From Perkinsus olseni (lineage: Eukaryota; Perkinsozoa; Perkinsida): a stretch of DNA of 64,000 bases. A model generated the notes under the pieces. The model was not told the origin of the DNA. It saw only the letters and a list, made by a program, of their open reading frames with translations, and ran no database searches. Below, piece after piece: positions 12,411 through 24,858 of this stretch (within the stretch, counting starts at the first letter, position 1; every line of letters starts with the position of its first letter). The stretch is from NCBI GenBank assembly GCA_013115125.1, contig JABANN010000084.1, forward strand, positions 1 through 64,000, in the 5' to 3' direction. The position numbers and the translations under genes are program-made.

Positions 12411-12691
12411 ATCGTTTCGCAACTGGCTGCTATTGCTGACTGGGCAGAGGGAAGCCGGTGGAGAAATCGGGAGAGGGGTAGCAAAGAGGTGGGGCTCTCT
12501 AAGGCGATACCTGCGTAGGGAAAGCTACCGGACTCAGGGGCCGAACATCCCCCCTTTGTGGTGTTGTTGATGGCAGCAAGGGGCTTCGTGAGATTCCGCT
12601 TACCGAGAGCTGGCCGTCACGACAGCATAGCACGCCGAGCTATGAATAAACAGGGAGCATCTCCAGTGTTCTCAGTTCGGTGAGGAGCGAC

Positions 12692-12767
12692 TGGTCACAG
12701 CGATTCCCGACTCGGGAGTCGCTGTGACCATGCTCGAGAGTCCCGAGCATGGTGGACGGTGTCCACC
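12692..12767. repeat. Three consecutive hairpins
   Basis: Three inverted repeats lie end to end. The first has arms of 19 nt starting TGGTCACAGCGA (18 of 19 pair, about 1-nt spacer, 12,692-12,730). The second is CCATGCTCG/CGAGCATGG with a 7-nt loop. The third is GGTGGAC/GTCCACC with a 3-nt loop. A 143-codon minus-strand frame (12,640-13,071) overlaps them but shows no family features. Confidence 0.7.
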
Positions 12768-13093
12768 ATATCCACTGGACACAGCGAATAGAAGAGTAAT
12801 GCGGGAAACCAGCAGACAGCTCCCGAGTGATGCATGAGTTGGTGGTTCGGAGGGCCGCAAATGGTCCCACAGCCTCGATGCCGACTACATGGAAAATCCC
12901 TTGGGTAGAGTAGTGGTCATATTGCACAATACGTAGCCTACGTGCAGTCGGACTTTGATAACGATGCGTTATTGACGTAGCTCGTTCCTCGTAAGACTTT
13001 GCAAGTCTCTCATTCCGCGCATACACTTTCCCACCCAACAGCAACCCCAGATTAATGAATGAACACTCCATGTCATGCCGCCAAGCACTATGA

Positions 13094-13915
13094 TCAGTCC
13101 TGAGGTGCCACTGCGGGGTCTTTCTGCTGATGCTTCGGCTTCCTCTTCGACTCCCTCATTTCATTCACGTCGTCTATTTGCTTCTGTATAGCTGCTATTT
13201 CTTCACGCACTGCCGCTACCTACAACGGGCGCTATCTCTGAGCCTTCTCCTGATTAGCGAACAACGCAGACCCTGGCTGGTCTCGATATTCCATCAAAAC
13301 CGGAGAGCTTCCACTCGATACGACGTGAAAGAACTGCAGTTCACCGAGGTCCTGGTTCCGAATTCCAGGGTATTTTTTGAGCGAAACCGAAAGGACCTCA
13401 TGAAAGTGAATTCGTCCCATGGCGAAGAAGAGAATAAATCAAACATGACCGTCTGACAACAGAGAGTGTCTGTTCCGTTCGCCTTCCTGACGATCCTGGT
13501 GGTACATCTGCATCGGTGACTCCCATAGGCTTCGGCCTCTGATCATCAGCTATGCCGTATTCATCGCATAGAGTGTGGATGCACTCCTCTATGAGCTCTA
13601 GCTTGAACTCTGGCTTGTTTACTCTGACGCAAGTCATAGACGAAGCAACACCGGCCCAACCCAACTTTTCTCGTTCACGTTCATCCTCGCTGCTCATCAG
13701 CGTCTTCTGACGGTGAAAGCAGGTTTCCACAACAAGGTCAACGATGGGAGTCACGACATTATGGATGTATCTGCGCCACATCTCAGCTGATCAGTGATCA
13801 CCTCTTACACGTAGACTCACTCAGCCCGTTTGTAGGTAGCTCTTTGATCTGATACGGGACCTCCTCCCGAGTTCGCCGTGGCATCGGGCTTTTCAGGAAT
13901 GGAAGGCTCCGCCAT
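13094..13915 (-). CDS. Unidentified intron-containing protein with C-terminal coiled coil
   Basis: The start ATG at 13,915 gives MAEPSIPEKPDATANSGGG. A 50-nt intron (GTGAGT...GCGCAG) joins ..KRAE to YIHNVVTPIVDLVVETC in phase. Later segments read EKLGWAGVASSMTC, KLELIEECIHTLCDEYGI, RIHFHEVLSVSLKKYPGI and a basic, charged C-terminus (EEIAAIQKQIDDVNEMRESK) ending at a TGA at 13,094-13,096. Codon frames stay open across all four pieces, which supports a real gene. I do not recognise the family. It is mostly helical and hydrophilic without a membrane segment. The joins in the second half are tentative. Confidence 0.55.
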
Positions 13916-14104
13916 GATTCTACACCGCAATCCTAACGACCCTATGCTAAGAGCTGGTTAACGAAAGGCGTCTGATAATGTTAAGCTTCATTCATGTAAC
14001 CATGCAAGAATCATTAAAATTCCCAGTGTCTGCACAACGAGAAGAGCGGCAATATTGCCGAGTACCTATACAGCCATGGACCGCAGGAGTAACTAGTGAC
14101 GCCA

Positions 14105-16480
14105 TCAACACCTCAAGCATTTCAACCATAGCGGCAGCTCAGTGAGGGGGCGCGCCTTGTAAAGAGAGAGGTAGAGGGCCAACCAAAGCAGTGTTATGCA
14201 GGAGAACACCACCTGAAGCAACTGCATGCCAGGTCGATATGAACAGCAGTGTAGCCCATCTCTTCGGAGGATGGTTATTCCTGCGAAAATCAGATTTCTG
14301 ATCCCCCGGAGAAGATCCTGAGACCCGGAGAAGTCTCGGGATGAATTGCTGGCTACCCATGCGAGGAGATCTCCTCTCGGCGGTGCTGTGTGGTCGGTGA
14401 GGAATGGATGAGTCGCCTTGCCATACCGTAGGCATACGATGGACTCCAGCGTGGTTATACAGCTTAACAGCCACACATTATGTCCTGATGAAGCCGATGC
14501 GATGACTCAACAGCAGGAGTGTTACCTATCCGTTTAGTGTGGCCTTTGATGTACTCATACCACTCTGGAACCGCCTGTGCTCCGTGAAAGGCCAACACCA
14601 ACTGCCGCGCCGGGGAGAAGATGTGTGATGGTCTCAATGCGAAAGCATGTATGAGGAAGAACGAATTCAGCTCCAGTACGAAGCACTGAGCAGAAATACC
14701 AAATCCTCCCAAAAAAGATTCAATAGCAGAGTCGAAGAATACAAAGTTGCCGAACCTTTTCGGTCGCGAGTCTCGGCAAAGAGCGCTCACCTGTAGCCAT
14801 GCAATTTGAGAGAGGATCCAATGAGAGGCATCAAGAGGCCAGTCGTACCGACTCCATGAATACGGCGTAAACTGTAGCATGGCTCGCTTGAACTTCCGGC
14901 CTGCCGAAGACGGCTCAGAGCGGGAAAACTCCGTCGAGAGTTCACCTAAACGTCGTCCGTATTTTGGGGAGTTCTCCGGGTCGGATGGGTTCCAAACATA
15001 AGCTCGGCACTCAAGGCAATACAGTGTGAGGCGGCCAATACACATCCCTATGAAGTTGGCCCCGAAGACATCAAGTAGGAGAGAGTCCCACCAACACTCT
15101 TGGAACTCGGGGATGAGCCATACCAACCCTAGCTCGGCAAATTCAAAGGCAAATGAGTATGTCCAACACATCTGAAGTGAATCTTTAGGTTGAGCAGAGA
15201 GAAGATGAGTAATGTTACACTCCAGTCCCGAAAGATGCACATCTTGGCCCAGTACCCAACAACATGAGCGGCGAACCATATATTAGTGATACTTCCGAGG
15301 ATATGATCCTTTGTTAAGGAGCACTGGAGGTGATCGAAGGAGATAAGGCTGTCGTGACCTGAAAGAAATCAATCTTGTCCAGCGGCAAGCACGTGAAATG
15401 GGTAGGCACACACTGGCCGGTTCAGCATCGATGATCTTGCTTAGGACTGCCGCTGGTCCGCCATGTATCTCCGGGAATATCATATGCACCGCTTGAATGC
15501 CGAGTCGAGGCGGAACAACTGAGAGCCGAGAGAGAGCCATTAAATGGCTCTCTCAAATGCAAATGGCTGCCATTTGCACTAGCTATATGCTACTCGTAGC
15601 TTACCAAGGAGTATGACGAGGATGATCATGTAGACCAGAACAGCGCCGTGAATTGCCCTCCAGATTGCTGGGTGAGGACGGACCATCAGCCCATCACGGG
15701 TTTGCAGTACACTGTAGCTAAGACACAGCGAGCTGCCAGTCTGAACCGGGCAGCGCAAGCGAACGAGTGGCAGATGAATCGCTAACGGCCCGTCAAGAGA
15801 GTTCGATTGACCGTTGCTAGCCGAATCGATGGTTGGTGCAGGCTCTTCGAGAATTCATCCTCATCAATCCTTACATCATCACAGTAAGAAATACCATCGC
15901 TACGGCAGCTCTTGCTGAGTCAGTGGCATTGAAAGTATCGAGTGATGAGCGGTGAGACACATACACAACGACCGACACCAACAGGGCGGCGAAAACCACC
16001 TGAAGCTCAGTGCCAGCGATACCATTCATGGAGACGATTCTTCACCTGCCGTGGTCGCTCGATGAACTCGAGATTGCTCCTGAAGGTGTCCGCAGAGTTA
16101 CGAACTAACAACTCGTACCTACGGTTGTCAAGGAAAGCGCGATGTAGGCTGCAGTTGACGGGAGCATCAAAGACTCGCCTAGATTTCCCATCAGGAGATA
16201 AATCGGGCACAGTCGCTGGACTTGGCTGCTTGAACGCCGCACCTGGAGTAGAAAGATTAGAGCCGCTAGCCGATGGGAGACACGCCAATCGAGCGCGCAG
16301 AGAAGCTTGAAGAACACTGGTGCAGTCGCCTTACTCCCAACGCTCGTCTGCAGGGGAGTATACACCGGGATGCCTCGCTTGCCTTGCTCAGCAGCAGCTC
16401 CCTGCTGGTTCGCTCCAGGCTCGCCGCTGTTATGCAAGACTTCCCTCTACTCCAGCGCTAAATCTTTTCTCACTCTGTTG
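14105..16480 (-). CDS. Phosphatidylserine synthase (PTDSS family)
   Basis: The enzyme exchanges the head group of phosphatidylcholine or phosphatidylethanolamine for serine in the ER membrane. Pieces match human PTDSS1/2 in order: LEFIERPRQ+VVFAALLVSV (first membrane helix), MVRPHPAIWRAIHGAVLVYM, WFAAHVVGYWAKMCIFRDW, FAFEFAELGLVWLIPEF, ECWWDSLLLDVFGANFIGM, KRAMLQFTPYSWSRYDW, ELNSFFLIHAFALRPSH, KRIGHNVWLLSCITTLESIV, and a last helix at LLQVVFSCITLLWLAL. Introns of 41-105 nt join these in phase. The cytosolic N-terminal exon (GIPVYTPLQTSVG) has no ATG, so the true start lies in an exon above about 16,450. Between KYG-like LRYGK and the last helix the frame stays open for about 55 residues without homology; this may be coding or a retained intron. 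Confidence 0.9.
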
Positions 16481-16499
16481 TGTGACAAATCCCCCTCTC

Positions 16500-18605
16500 T
16501 GCAATATCGTTAGGTGCTCCCCGTCTCCGTAGAGGGCCGTGCATTGTTGGAAAGGCAGAATAAGCAGATAAGAGCAGTTCAACTCCCATTTACCTTCATT
16601 GAGCTCACGATAAGCAACACAATAGCCGCAGAGAATTTCGGATTCAGTCACTCCTCTGAAGTCTCTGACGTCGAGAATGTGTCAGCTTAGGTACTGAGTT
16701 TCACCTAAGAAAGTGGCGTGGAGCGTGAGCTAGTTGTAAGATCATGGTATTCGTGGGTACGGTGATGGGACACGCGGCGGAAATTTTCTGACGAGGGCCC
16801 TAGAGAGTTTCTTCTATGAGCTTCAAACGACTTTCGAATTGATGAGCACGGTGCTCAGAGCACCAGGGCCGAGGCGCCATGCATTGCCAGAATGCGCCGA
16901 TGCATCAAAATCCTCTCCTTCGCCAACCCTGAAGTCACACAACATCCACTGAATAAGAAACTTTTTAGAGAGCGATCGAAAGGATCTCACAGGTCAACGT
17001 TTGCAGCTTTCTTCCTAGGTCCACGTAAAAGCCCTGCCGGCCACCGTCTCCCTAAGGAAGTTGTCATGAACCAAACCAGCTAGGGCGGGATGATCGCAAA
17101 CCCCAGGGCCATCCTAAGTGCCGACAACTCATAGGCGTGGACTACACCGCGTGATAAATGATGACCTTGCACAAGTAGTTTGCCACACAGTGTGGTCCAC
17201 AGTGCCGGAAGTCCCCGGTGTGGTGGTTAGTTATCAACCAGTTGATCTTGCTTGTAACGATCATCGTCCCGTAATACGGTTCGAGTTCACATCTCGAGTC
17301 TCCTCGATTCACAGAGTGCAGGCTACAATGGTAATCGCAAACCGTAGTGGTTCAGCCATCGACCCTTCTGAGGGTGTAAGGATCGTGGAGGGTGTACGAT
17401 CGGCCGTTCTCCCGTATACTTGCCGTTAGTTAGGGGACGCATTACACCGTTCGGCGGCCGAGCCCCCTCGATTCACAACGCGCAGGCTACCTGGGTACTC
17501 GACAGCTGTACTACAGCTGCTGTAGTAGGTCAGCGATCGGTTGGTATGAAGGACAGGGTTGACCGCGGGTGTCATCGCCGTGCTCCTCCAAGCAATAACG
17601 AGATATATTCGCGAGTCGCCAATAGCGACAAGAAGCTTAACATTCGCATTTAAGGTTGACATCACGATACCGTGAGACAGAAATGATAACGGTAGGTACC
17701 ACCAACCGACGGTTGGCAACCGTTACTTGGTTGCACCAACAACGGTTGGTACACGGTTGCGCCAGCTGGCACCAACTTGGTGCAAAACACTTGGACGCAT
17801 AACGGTGGATGATCCCCATTTGAATTCGACCTCATCATGGAGAAGGCAAGTACTCAAAGCCAGGGAGTAGGTCTTCTAAAGCAGTTACTTGATCAATCGA
17901 TTCTGTAGGCCCTTAGGGCCCTTAGCCACACATGACACTCAACAGTCGTCCACAGTGTACAAGCGAGTTTAGCTCCGATCGTTCTCGAACTAGACCTCTC
18001 GGATGACGCACCAACTCTGGACCTGCGGAGCCGTTCCATTCTACGTAAGCGATACGCTAGTGCAACTTCCCCGTTCCAGCGCTTCCCCACCCCACGGAAG
18101 CGATGTTCTCCTTTTGCCCCCTTTAGCTCTGGTGCATGGTGGGGGCGGAGAGAGCCATCTTCTAGGCTCTTTATAACCCACTACAATGGACCCTAAGTTG
18201 AGAGGCCAGCAACAACTCAACATCGGCCCGCGGACCGCACTGGGGGCAATCAGTACACTCAGTCATCACGGAGCTCATGGAGCTCCATGAATGCATCGTC
18301 CGCAAAAGGCAAGAGAGGTCCCTCTTAGGAACGGTCATCCAAGTTGGCCAGGGACATCTGTAGGAGGCTGACCCAGCGTTGTCTCTCGATTGTGGCCCCG
18401 CCTGGAGAATCCGTTACTTTTACTCCAAGGAGGCGACTTCCAACCTGGTCTGTTGATGGTCGAAGAGGTGGTCATGTTTAAGAGCTTGATGATGTTGCTG
18501 AAGTACCTATAACGGTCCTATTAGTGACATACCGTTCAGTGAAAATCCCTCCAACCGCTTATCCGCCTCTTCGCGATTAGAAGGGCTCTGGCGATCTCGG
18601 AGATT
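16500..18605. other. Intergenic region rich in short inverted and direct repeats
   Basis: No gene is supported. It contains a dense palindrome cluster (17,695-17,782, listed separately) and a diverged direct repeat, CCTCGATTCACA..GCAGGCTAC, near 17,306 and 17,466. Confidence 0.45.
17695..17782. repeat. Cluster of interlaced palindromes
   Basis: Several perfect short inverted repeats are packed in under 90 bp: CCAACCGACGGTTGG (17,702-17,716), GCAACC/GGTTGC around 7 nt, ACCAAC/GTTGGT around 4 nt, GCCAGCTGGC, and CACCAACTTGGTG. An outer pair (GTACCACCAACCG / CGGTTGGTAC) encloses the first three. Confidence 0.7.
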
Positions 18606-21600
18606 CTAAGATACGCTCATTGAGAGTATACCCAAACCCTTACGCGGTACCAGTGGCGGGCACTCCGTGGTCGACGCAGGTGCCCCTCCACCAGCACTGA
18701 TGAACGCTCTGAGCCTGCCCAGTCGGCGACTTTCCCAACAACCAACTTCACTCCGCAGACGTGCAAGCAATGCATAATATGTGTCGTTTCTCGGCTGAAA
18801 ATGCTCGTATGGCTGGGCCACGTTGAGCGTAAAACTCACCACGAAGAGCTGACGGTAAATTGAGCTGTCTATCGATAACTCCTCCAGATACAGCAACGCA
18901 GGGACTATCCGAAAGAGATACCTGTCCTCTGCTGACGGGTTCGGGTACTGAGAGCAATCGAGGAGATAACAGCAGCCCCTACAAGACATCTGCTTTGCTC
19001 TTGACCGTGGACGAAGCGCCAGGGGCTCGTGTCAAGTTGACACTGTCAACCGGCAGTCAAGCCCTCATGGGCACTGGTATAGAGAAGCAACCTTCTACAT
19101 AGCATGCATCGTCCGAGTTGACCGAGGAGCTGTCGGCCTCGATGCCACTATCAATAGATTCGATCTCAACCGCTCGCGAGGCGTCCCGAGTCTTCTTCTT
19201 ATGCTGAGGGTGCCCCGACCGAACACGAGGATGGATGGTAATGTCTACGAAAGAGATAGACTAGGAGCAGCGCAGTGTCGTGACTCACGACTCGTGAGCG
19301 ATACTCACTGTGGCCGAGGGAATGCTGCGCGTTCATCCTATCTGAACCGCCGCGAACAAGCTCACCCACCTGAAATGAGCCGAACAGCTCAATCTTCAAA
19401 GTGGATTATGTTCATAGTAGGTCTAGCAGCTGGCATCTCACATCAATTGCCCCAGTCCTTTGGGTGGCTCTAGCAATCGCCCGTCGAAGCATCTCTCTTT
19501 GGAACGATTTTTTACATTTTCTCGATAAAAATGACGTCACCTTCGACCAGGCTGCATTAGAGAGAACAACGAATCGTTGAGAGCCTAGCGGGTTGAAGAG
19601 AATCTGCCGCACCCGTTATCATTTCTTCCGTCAACATCAGTGCTCCGCAATTATAGTTGATACCGAACTCGAGGACACGCCAACACAGTTTCTCGTTGAA
19701 GAGAATCGACGGGTGGATGCAGCGTTCGTCTCTGTTGCTGCATCGTACCTACTTCAGTATACACTAAATCTACTTGCTATATGTATAGGTGGATAACCAG
19801 GGTTGGGTGAGGTTACCAATGCTCGCAACGGTGGTGATGTCGTCCCATCATCAGCCGCAGCACGTCCATCACAGAGGTGGGCAACTTCACTCAGCAAGGC
19901 CTCGTAACTTGTCAATAGTTTTCCCGCTATCCGGCAGAAATGATGAATCTAGAAAAAAAGTCACAAATTCTGAGCCCCGTCTCGAGTTACCGCGTCTGAG
20001 GGCACGACGCCGGAGTACTGCGCCACAATCTCATCGGGGGCCTCTTGCATGCATCGAGCCTGCGAATACAAAATCGAGAGAGATTGACGATAATGTAGTT
20101 TAGACCAGTCTCCAGTTTTCACGAGGATGTCCTTACAGTGTCAATGACTGAGACGTCGAAGTGCTTCACCGTGATGTCAGCAAGTGCTAGCTTCCGCTGT
20201 TCGAGTAAAACATCGAGCATTGGCGGGGAGTACCTGGAAGGAAGCAGAATGGAAGGTTCGCACAGTCAGTGCTCCCTCCCGTTGCTGCTGTGCCCGGCAA
20301 AGTCTGCCGTATGATACATTCTAGAAGCTGGACAGGTACGAACCAACTGACTACCGACTTCGACAGCGACTATCTTCGTCACGGCTATCCGATCCTCGGT
20401 GAACATGCACGGATCGTCCAGCAGTCTACGGGTTCATCGGTTATGTGAGGGTAATTGACCAACAATGAGCCCGATCTTACTCTATGACGGCTAGTTCCGC
20501 AGGGTCCGGGTCATCGGCGAGAATTTTCTTCAGGTTATCAACAATTAGGGTGTGAAGTCCCTCGATTTCTTCCAAAAAGGCCGCCTCTCTCAGGCGGCGA
20601 AAGGAGTTCCCTCTGCCTGAGTCCATCACGGCGATACACGTCTACAGGATCATTCAGTATATCGTAGCCTTAACTCACAGAAATTCCTAGACGACATGAC
20701 GCCCTCGCCAGAACCCTCTTGCATAACCCCAGCAATGGCTGTGATACGAACGGACATTGTAGATGTAATGCCCGAGACCTGCGGGTCGTCCTCAGCAGAA
20801 AGGCGGGAACAAACGAGGCCTCTCGCTGTCACCTTCGCCAAGAAAGGATTCTCAAACCTCGCGTAAGCATGGTCCAGCAACGTCAGTTGGGAGACGAGAT
20901 CACTCAGGACGCGGCTACATGGAGGATTTTGCACCTAACGGAACAGAGCCGTCACTGACCAGCTCAATGCAGCTGAGATGATACCCTCCTCGAAGTTCTG
21001 CTGCCGGTTGTCGGTCGGCTCTCTATTCCGTCGTTCGACAACCCTGAGGTTAACGCAGACCTTATAAGGATGAATATCACCAAAGCAGAGCGGTTCAAAT
21101 AGCAACAGCATTGTGACAGCACTCACTCGATGGGCTGCTCAGTGGTCCACCACAGCCCATCGCTTCCGAGACCTGGCAATTCAATGGACCGGAGATAAAT
21201 GAGTAGTCTACCACAGTTGACATAGTGAGGAGCTCCCTGCGAATTCTCGGGATATCCGCTGATAGTATCCGCTTCAAGAGAAAGATCAATCGCTGTCCCG
21301 AAGCACCTAGCAGCACACAAATCATAATGGAATGATGGCCAGAGGACCTCCGACGATGATGATGACTGACACAAAGCTGACTCACAGATCTCCGCGCCCA
21401 TGTCAACACGCTTCCCCTCATGCACCCAGGAAGTAAGACCGTCGTCCAAATGCTCGCGGCAACAGCAGCCACACATGAGCAGCCCGAACATGGTTCCCAG
21501 GGAGAACCCTGAGCACCCCTTATTTCCTGTACCTGATGGATGCTGCAGAGTAACGACCTTGGCTGTCTTACGAGAATTCATGCCGCGAATTCCACAGAGC

Positions 21601-21960
21601 GCTAGGCATTGCTATCCAAAGCAAAACTCAATGGGATATGGTCGGACGGCAATTTTATGAATAACAAAAGCGATGGTTACGCAGATAACGCTCGGTATAG
21701 AAAGGAGTTACAGCGATATCACTCCCTTCCACACGACAAAAAAATTGAGCGGAAGGTCGATTGAAGGTCATCTTTCGATCGCCGAGTCGGTGGCACGGAC
21801 TGCTCAACGGTCAATGACGGTCCGTCGCTGGAGGTCAAAGAGGTGAACAGTCGCGAGGTATCATTGAAGTAAGAAAGGTCACCCGAGGGTCCGAATTGAG
21901 ATAGATGCAGCTTCATTAACTTTTCCTGTTCTTGCTCGACCACTGTGCCTGAGGTCGGCT
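18606..21960 (-). CDS. Large multi-exon protein, family not recognised
   Basis: Many minus-strand exons in open, conserved-looking frames lie in series with short introns. From the 5' side: EKLMKLHLSQFGPSGDLSYF; a Cys-rich segment with LLMCGCCCREHLDDG; GRLLIYLRSIELPGLGSDG; SDLVSQLTLLDHAYARFENP; FRRLREAAFLEEIEGLHTL with IVDNLKKILADDPDPAELAV; RLLDDPCMFTEDRIAVTKIV; YSPPMLDVLLEQRKLALADI; HHFCRIAGKLLTSYEALLSE; LCWRVLEFGINYNCGALML; and YPNPSAEDRYLFRIVPALLY. The text is helical and Leu-rich, suggesting an alpha-solenoid scaffold, but I cannot assign it. It is not excluded that two genes are merged here. The last exon ends at 18,606, and the start above 21,940 is not defined. Confidence 0.5.
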
Positions 21961-22094
21961 GTACCTGGAGCGCTAGTTATGTTTTCCGCAATGCCCTCTA
22001 AGCCAACAGACTTCAACTGCGAGCAGCTCTTCGATGGTCACCTGTAGTGGCATGGAAGTGGCGTTGAAGCGTTGTTGGACCAATAGACTGATGA

Positions 22095-22640
22095 GTGCTC
22101 CAAGGGACTTCATACCGCTGCTTCGACAGGCGGATCTACGAGGCAACGATGGTCCTGCATTCAGAAGCCCAGTCTCTCAAACGATTAGGAGCAAACACGC
22201 CCTACGCAGTGCACCATGAGCAACAGTGCTACGAAGATGGAGCAAATATCGCGAAGCGTTCACGGAGGATCGTGAGAGGCACTCAGACCGCAGGAGGCTT
22301 TGGAGCGCCTTTACCTCTCAGTTGTCGGGACCTCCAGGAGTTGACACAGTTCACTCAGGTGATCGAGTATATCAAGGAAACGGTGAGGGGAGTCGATGAT
22401 GTGCTCTCGGAAAGTCTCATGGGCTTGACACCAGCCGAGGCTGTAGCGCGTCTTCTCCGCAAGGTTTTCGGACGTAAACTGAGAGCGAGAAATTCAGCGA
22501 TGATGCCTTGCAGCCCGTTGACGACAACCCAACACTCGACGACATCAACCATCCAGTCGTCTTCTCAATATCAGACGGCCTTGCGGTGCCCTTTTCCTCC
22601 GTGGCAAGCCGACCCCGTCAACTCTTCGATACATTAGCAC
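22095..22640 (+). mobile_element. Possible fossil of an LTR-retrotransposon pol region
   Basis: A plus-strand frame contains FTQVIEYIKETVRGVDDVLS, resembling the end of the RNase H domain of Ty3-type elements, where a 'yikG..N.vaDaLSR' pattern is usual. No terminal repeats were found, and the surrounding sequence to about 23.1 kb is degraded. It looks old and broken in several places. The family assignment is weak. Confidence 0.3.
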
Positions 22641-23379
22641 TCTCACCAATCGTTGCACTGCGAAGCTCCCTCTTCGGGGTCTGCACGGTAACGTTTCAGG
22701 CTGCGTCCGACTCGTCGTATCCTGTCAGCGACCGTGACTTGCCAAGAGCGTTCACCTGTCGTTCATTGCCTAGTACGACTTACATCGTTCGGAGGCGGCC
22801 TCAGAAAGGCTGTTTCGTCAACTATTGAGTCGAGAATATGCAGCACCCGAGCATGGAGCTCTGACCTGCACACTTTGCCAGACTCGTCACCACGTCCCTT
22901 AGCCTCATTGCTACGCCGTCATACCCGCCGTGGCCGACTCGGGAAGAGGCTTACATTTCGAGATAGCCTTCTGCTTTTGTTGGATATAACCCGGCCGATG
23001 CTGATACCTTCGCTCCTCGGTGAGCCGATCCCAGCAACGGGGAGGTGGCTGAAGTTCCGTTTCTGAGTTCTCTCAGCATTGCTATCGATATGTCCTGGAA
23101 ACCGATCACAATTTCGAACGCGTTTCCTCGACAGAGCATGATGTCAACAGAGGTTGTTGGCCCCGCAGTATGTGGTGACACCAGGCGGAGGGAATTTGAA
23201 TCAATGCCAACACAACGCGACCTGTGAGACTATTGTATCATACAAGGCGAGCGACGACTGCTTCGAGACATTCTTTGAGCAGTCACATGAGCATGCCGAG
23301 GGTCATCCTGTGGATAGTCAACAAGCTCAGCCTTCACAACCTTCTGATGTACCTGGCGGGAATCGTAAGCCTAGAAGCC

Positions 23380-24612
23380 TTACGGTACGACGTAGTGACG
23401 GGCTAGGGTTAACCGACTGACTTGGACTTCTGGCTGCTTCAAGGTTATTCCTGCCAGTTTGGCTGCTATCTGGTAGAATGCCGTGGCCACTTCGTCACCG
23501 GTTTTCGCCGATACAAGAGAGTCTCCGCTGCTGGGAAGGGGGAGAGCACTCTATGGAGCCCGGCTGGATTCGGACTACGTTTTCCTGTCAAAACAGAGAG
23601 CGCTGTGCTTGTCCCGGGAAACCATACGCATGTGGCCAAGGTCGTCCTTGTTCCCCATCAGAAAGAGCAACCTGAAAATATGCTGCCTGACCGCAAGCAG
23701 TCTGGGCTTCGGGAAACTCACGGGGGATTCATTTTCGCCTCCGCCGCTTGACTGCCCATCGCCCTAACAGCGGCCACGCGTGGAGATTCCGAGCATGACA
23801 ACGACTTCGAACTCGGCCTACCCCTCGACAAGTTGTAGCCAATCATCGAGGTCCTGGAAGCTCTGATAACTAGTGATGTCGTAAACTAGGATCACTGCAT
23901 CCGAGCCGTAGATGTATCTGCGACGACATTTGACCACGGGCTTAGAGCAACGTCAAGAGTTCGACTGAGTTGGTGGCTAAACACCCAAGGAGCACATCAG
24001 ATGGTGACACCATCATGGTGTCTTCCAAGTAACGTCTCCACAGTAGCTTCCACAACGACACGAGTGAATATTCCTCATTCTTGCCGAAGGAGCATGAGCA
24101 CGGTCTAAATGTAGCACCAGCAGCTGCTCCCCAGCGTTTTTGCGGCTCCTGGTCTGGAGGCTCCAGTAACTCAAGTGCCCTGTGAGTTGGGATGCATCAC
24201 GGCAAAGATTCAGCCGCCGTTGTCCGCTCCGATATCCCAACGTTCTACCGACTGATCATCTTGCTCCCGATACTCTGGCCTCCAATGTCCCACACTTGAA
24301 GAGATACGTTGATATCTCCCGGCAGGACCAGACGCTGGGAATATGATAAAGCTAGCAGAGGGCCTACGGTGGCCTACCTTGACGAAGAAGTCAAGGCCGA
24401 TGGTCTGCTTGTAGGAGGTGCTGAAGCTGCCATCGCAGAACCTGTGGGCCAGGGAGGTCTTGCCCACTGCTCCGTTGCCTAGCAATATCACCTGATCGAC
24501 TTACTGCATCGCGAGGTCCACGTATTGGGCGACTTACTTTATACTGTCGATCCTGTAGCTCCTCAGAATCGGACTCCTCATCACTGTCAGTGATCACTGT
24601 TTGCTTAGCCAT
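23380..24612 (-). CDS. RAB28: Rab28-type small GTPase
   Basis: Rab28 is a divergent Rab linked to cilia and membrane traffic. The start ATG at 24,612 gives MAKQTVITDSDEESDSEELQ, followed by DRQYK, like the acidic N-terminus of human RAB28. Exons then supply VILLGNGAVGKTSLAHRF (P-loop), YKQTIGLDFFVK (switch I, Rab28-typical), LPGDINVSLQVWDIGGQSIG (the 'WDIGGQ' G3 motif of Rab28), YIYGSDAVILVYDITSYQSF, MGNKDDLGHMRMVSRDKH (G4 NKxD), and SLVSAKTGDEVATAFYQIA (G5 SAK). It ends with LARHYVVP and no CAAX-type cysteine, whereas human RAB28 isoforms end in CAAX or similar, so membrane attachment may differ. About six exons; introns are 40-110 nt. The intron before the SAK exon holds a degenerate antisense T-arm-like sequence near 23,570. 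Confidence 0.9.
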
Positions 24613-24858
24613 TGGGATTTGGTAGTAAGCAGCTGATCCAATCTCAACTATTCTATCGGGTACCAGCTCCCTATCTCGAGCGCTGCATGAGGTTGCGCCA
24701 AGTGGTGCCATAGCATTGGGAAGCATTCCACGCAAAACCTCTCTGAGATGTACTGCAGCGCTCGGGGAGTTCTCATACACCACAGCCCGTCAGCAAATGT
24801 CCACCACCGTTCCCATTGACTCTATCTTCACCACAGCTCATCTGCACGTATGGAAGCT

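Noticed and set aside
12640-13071. 143-codon minus-strand frame
   Set aside because: It spans the triple hairpin and reads unlike a conserved protein; no domain or splice partners were found.
23154-23767. Several plus-strand frames of 80-110 codons
   Set aside because: They are antisense to the well-supported 3' exons of Rab28.
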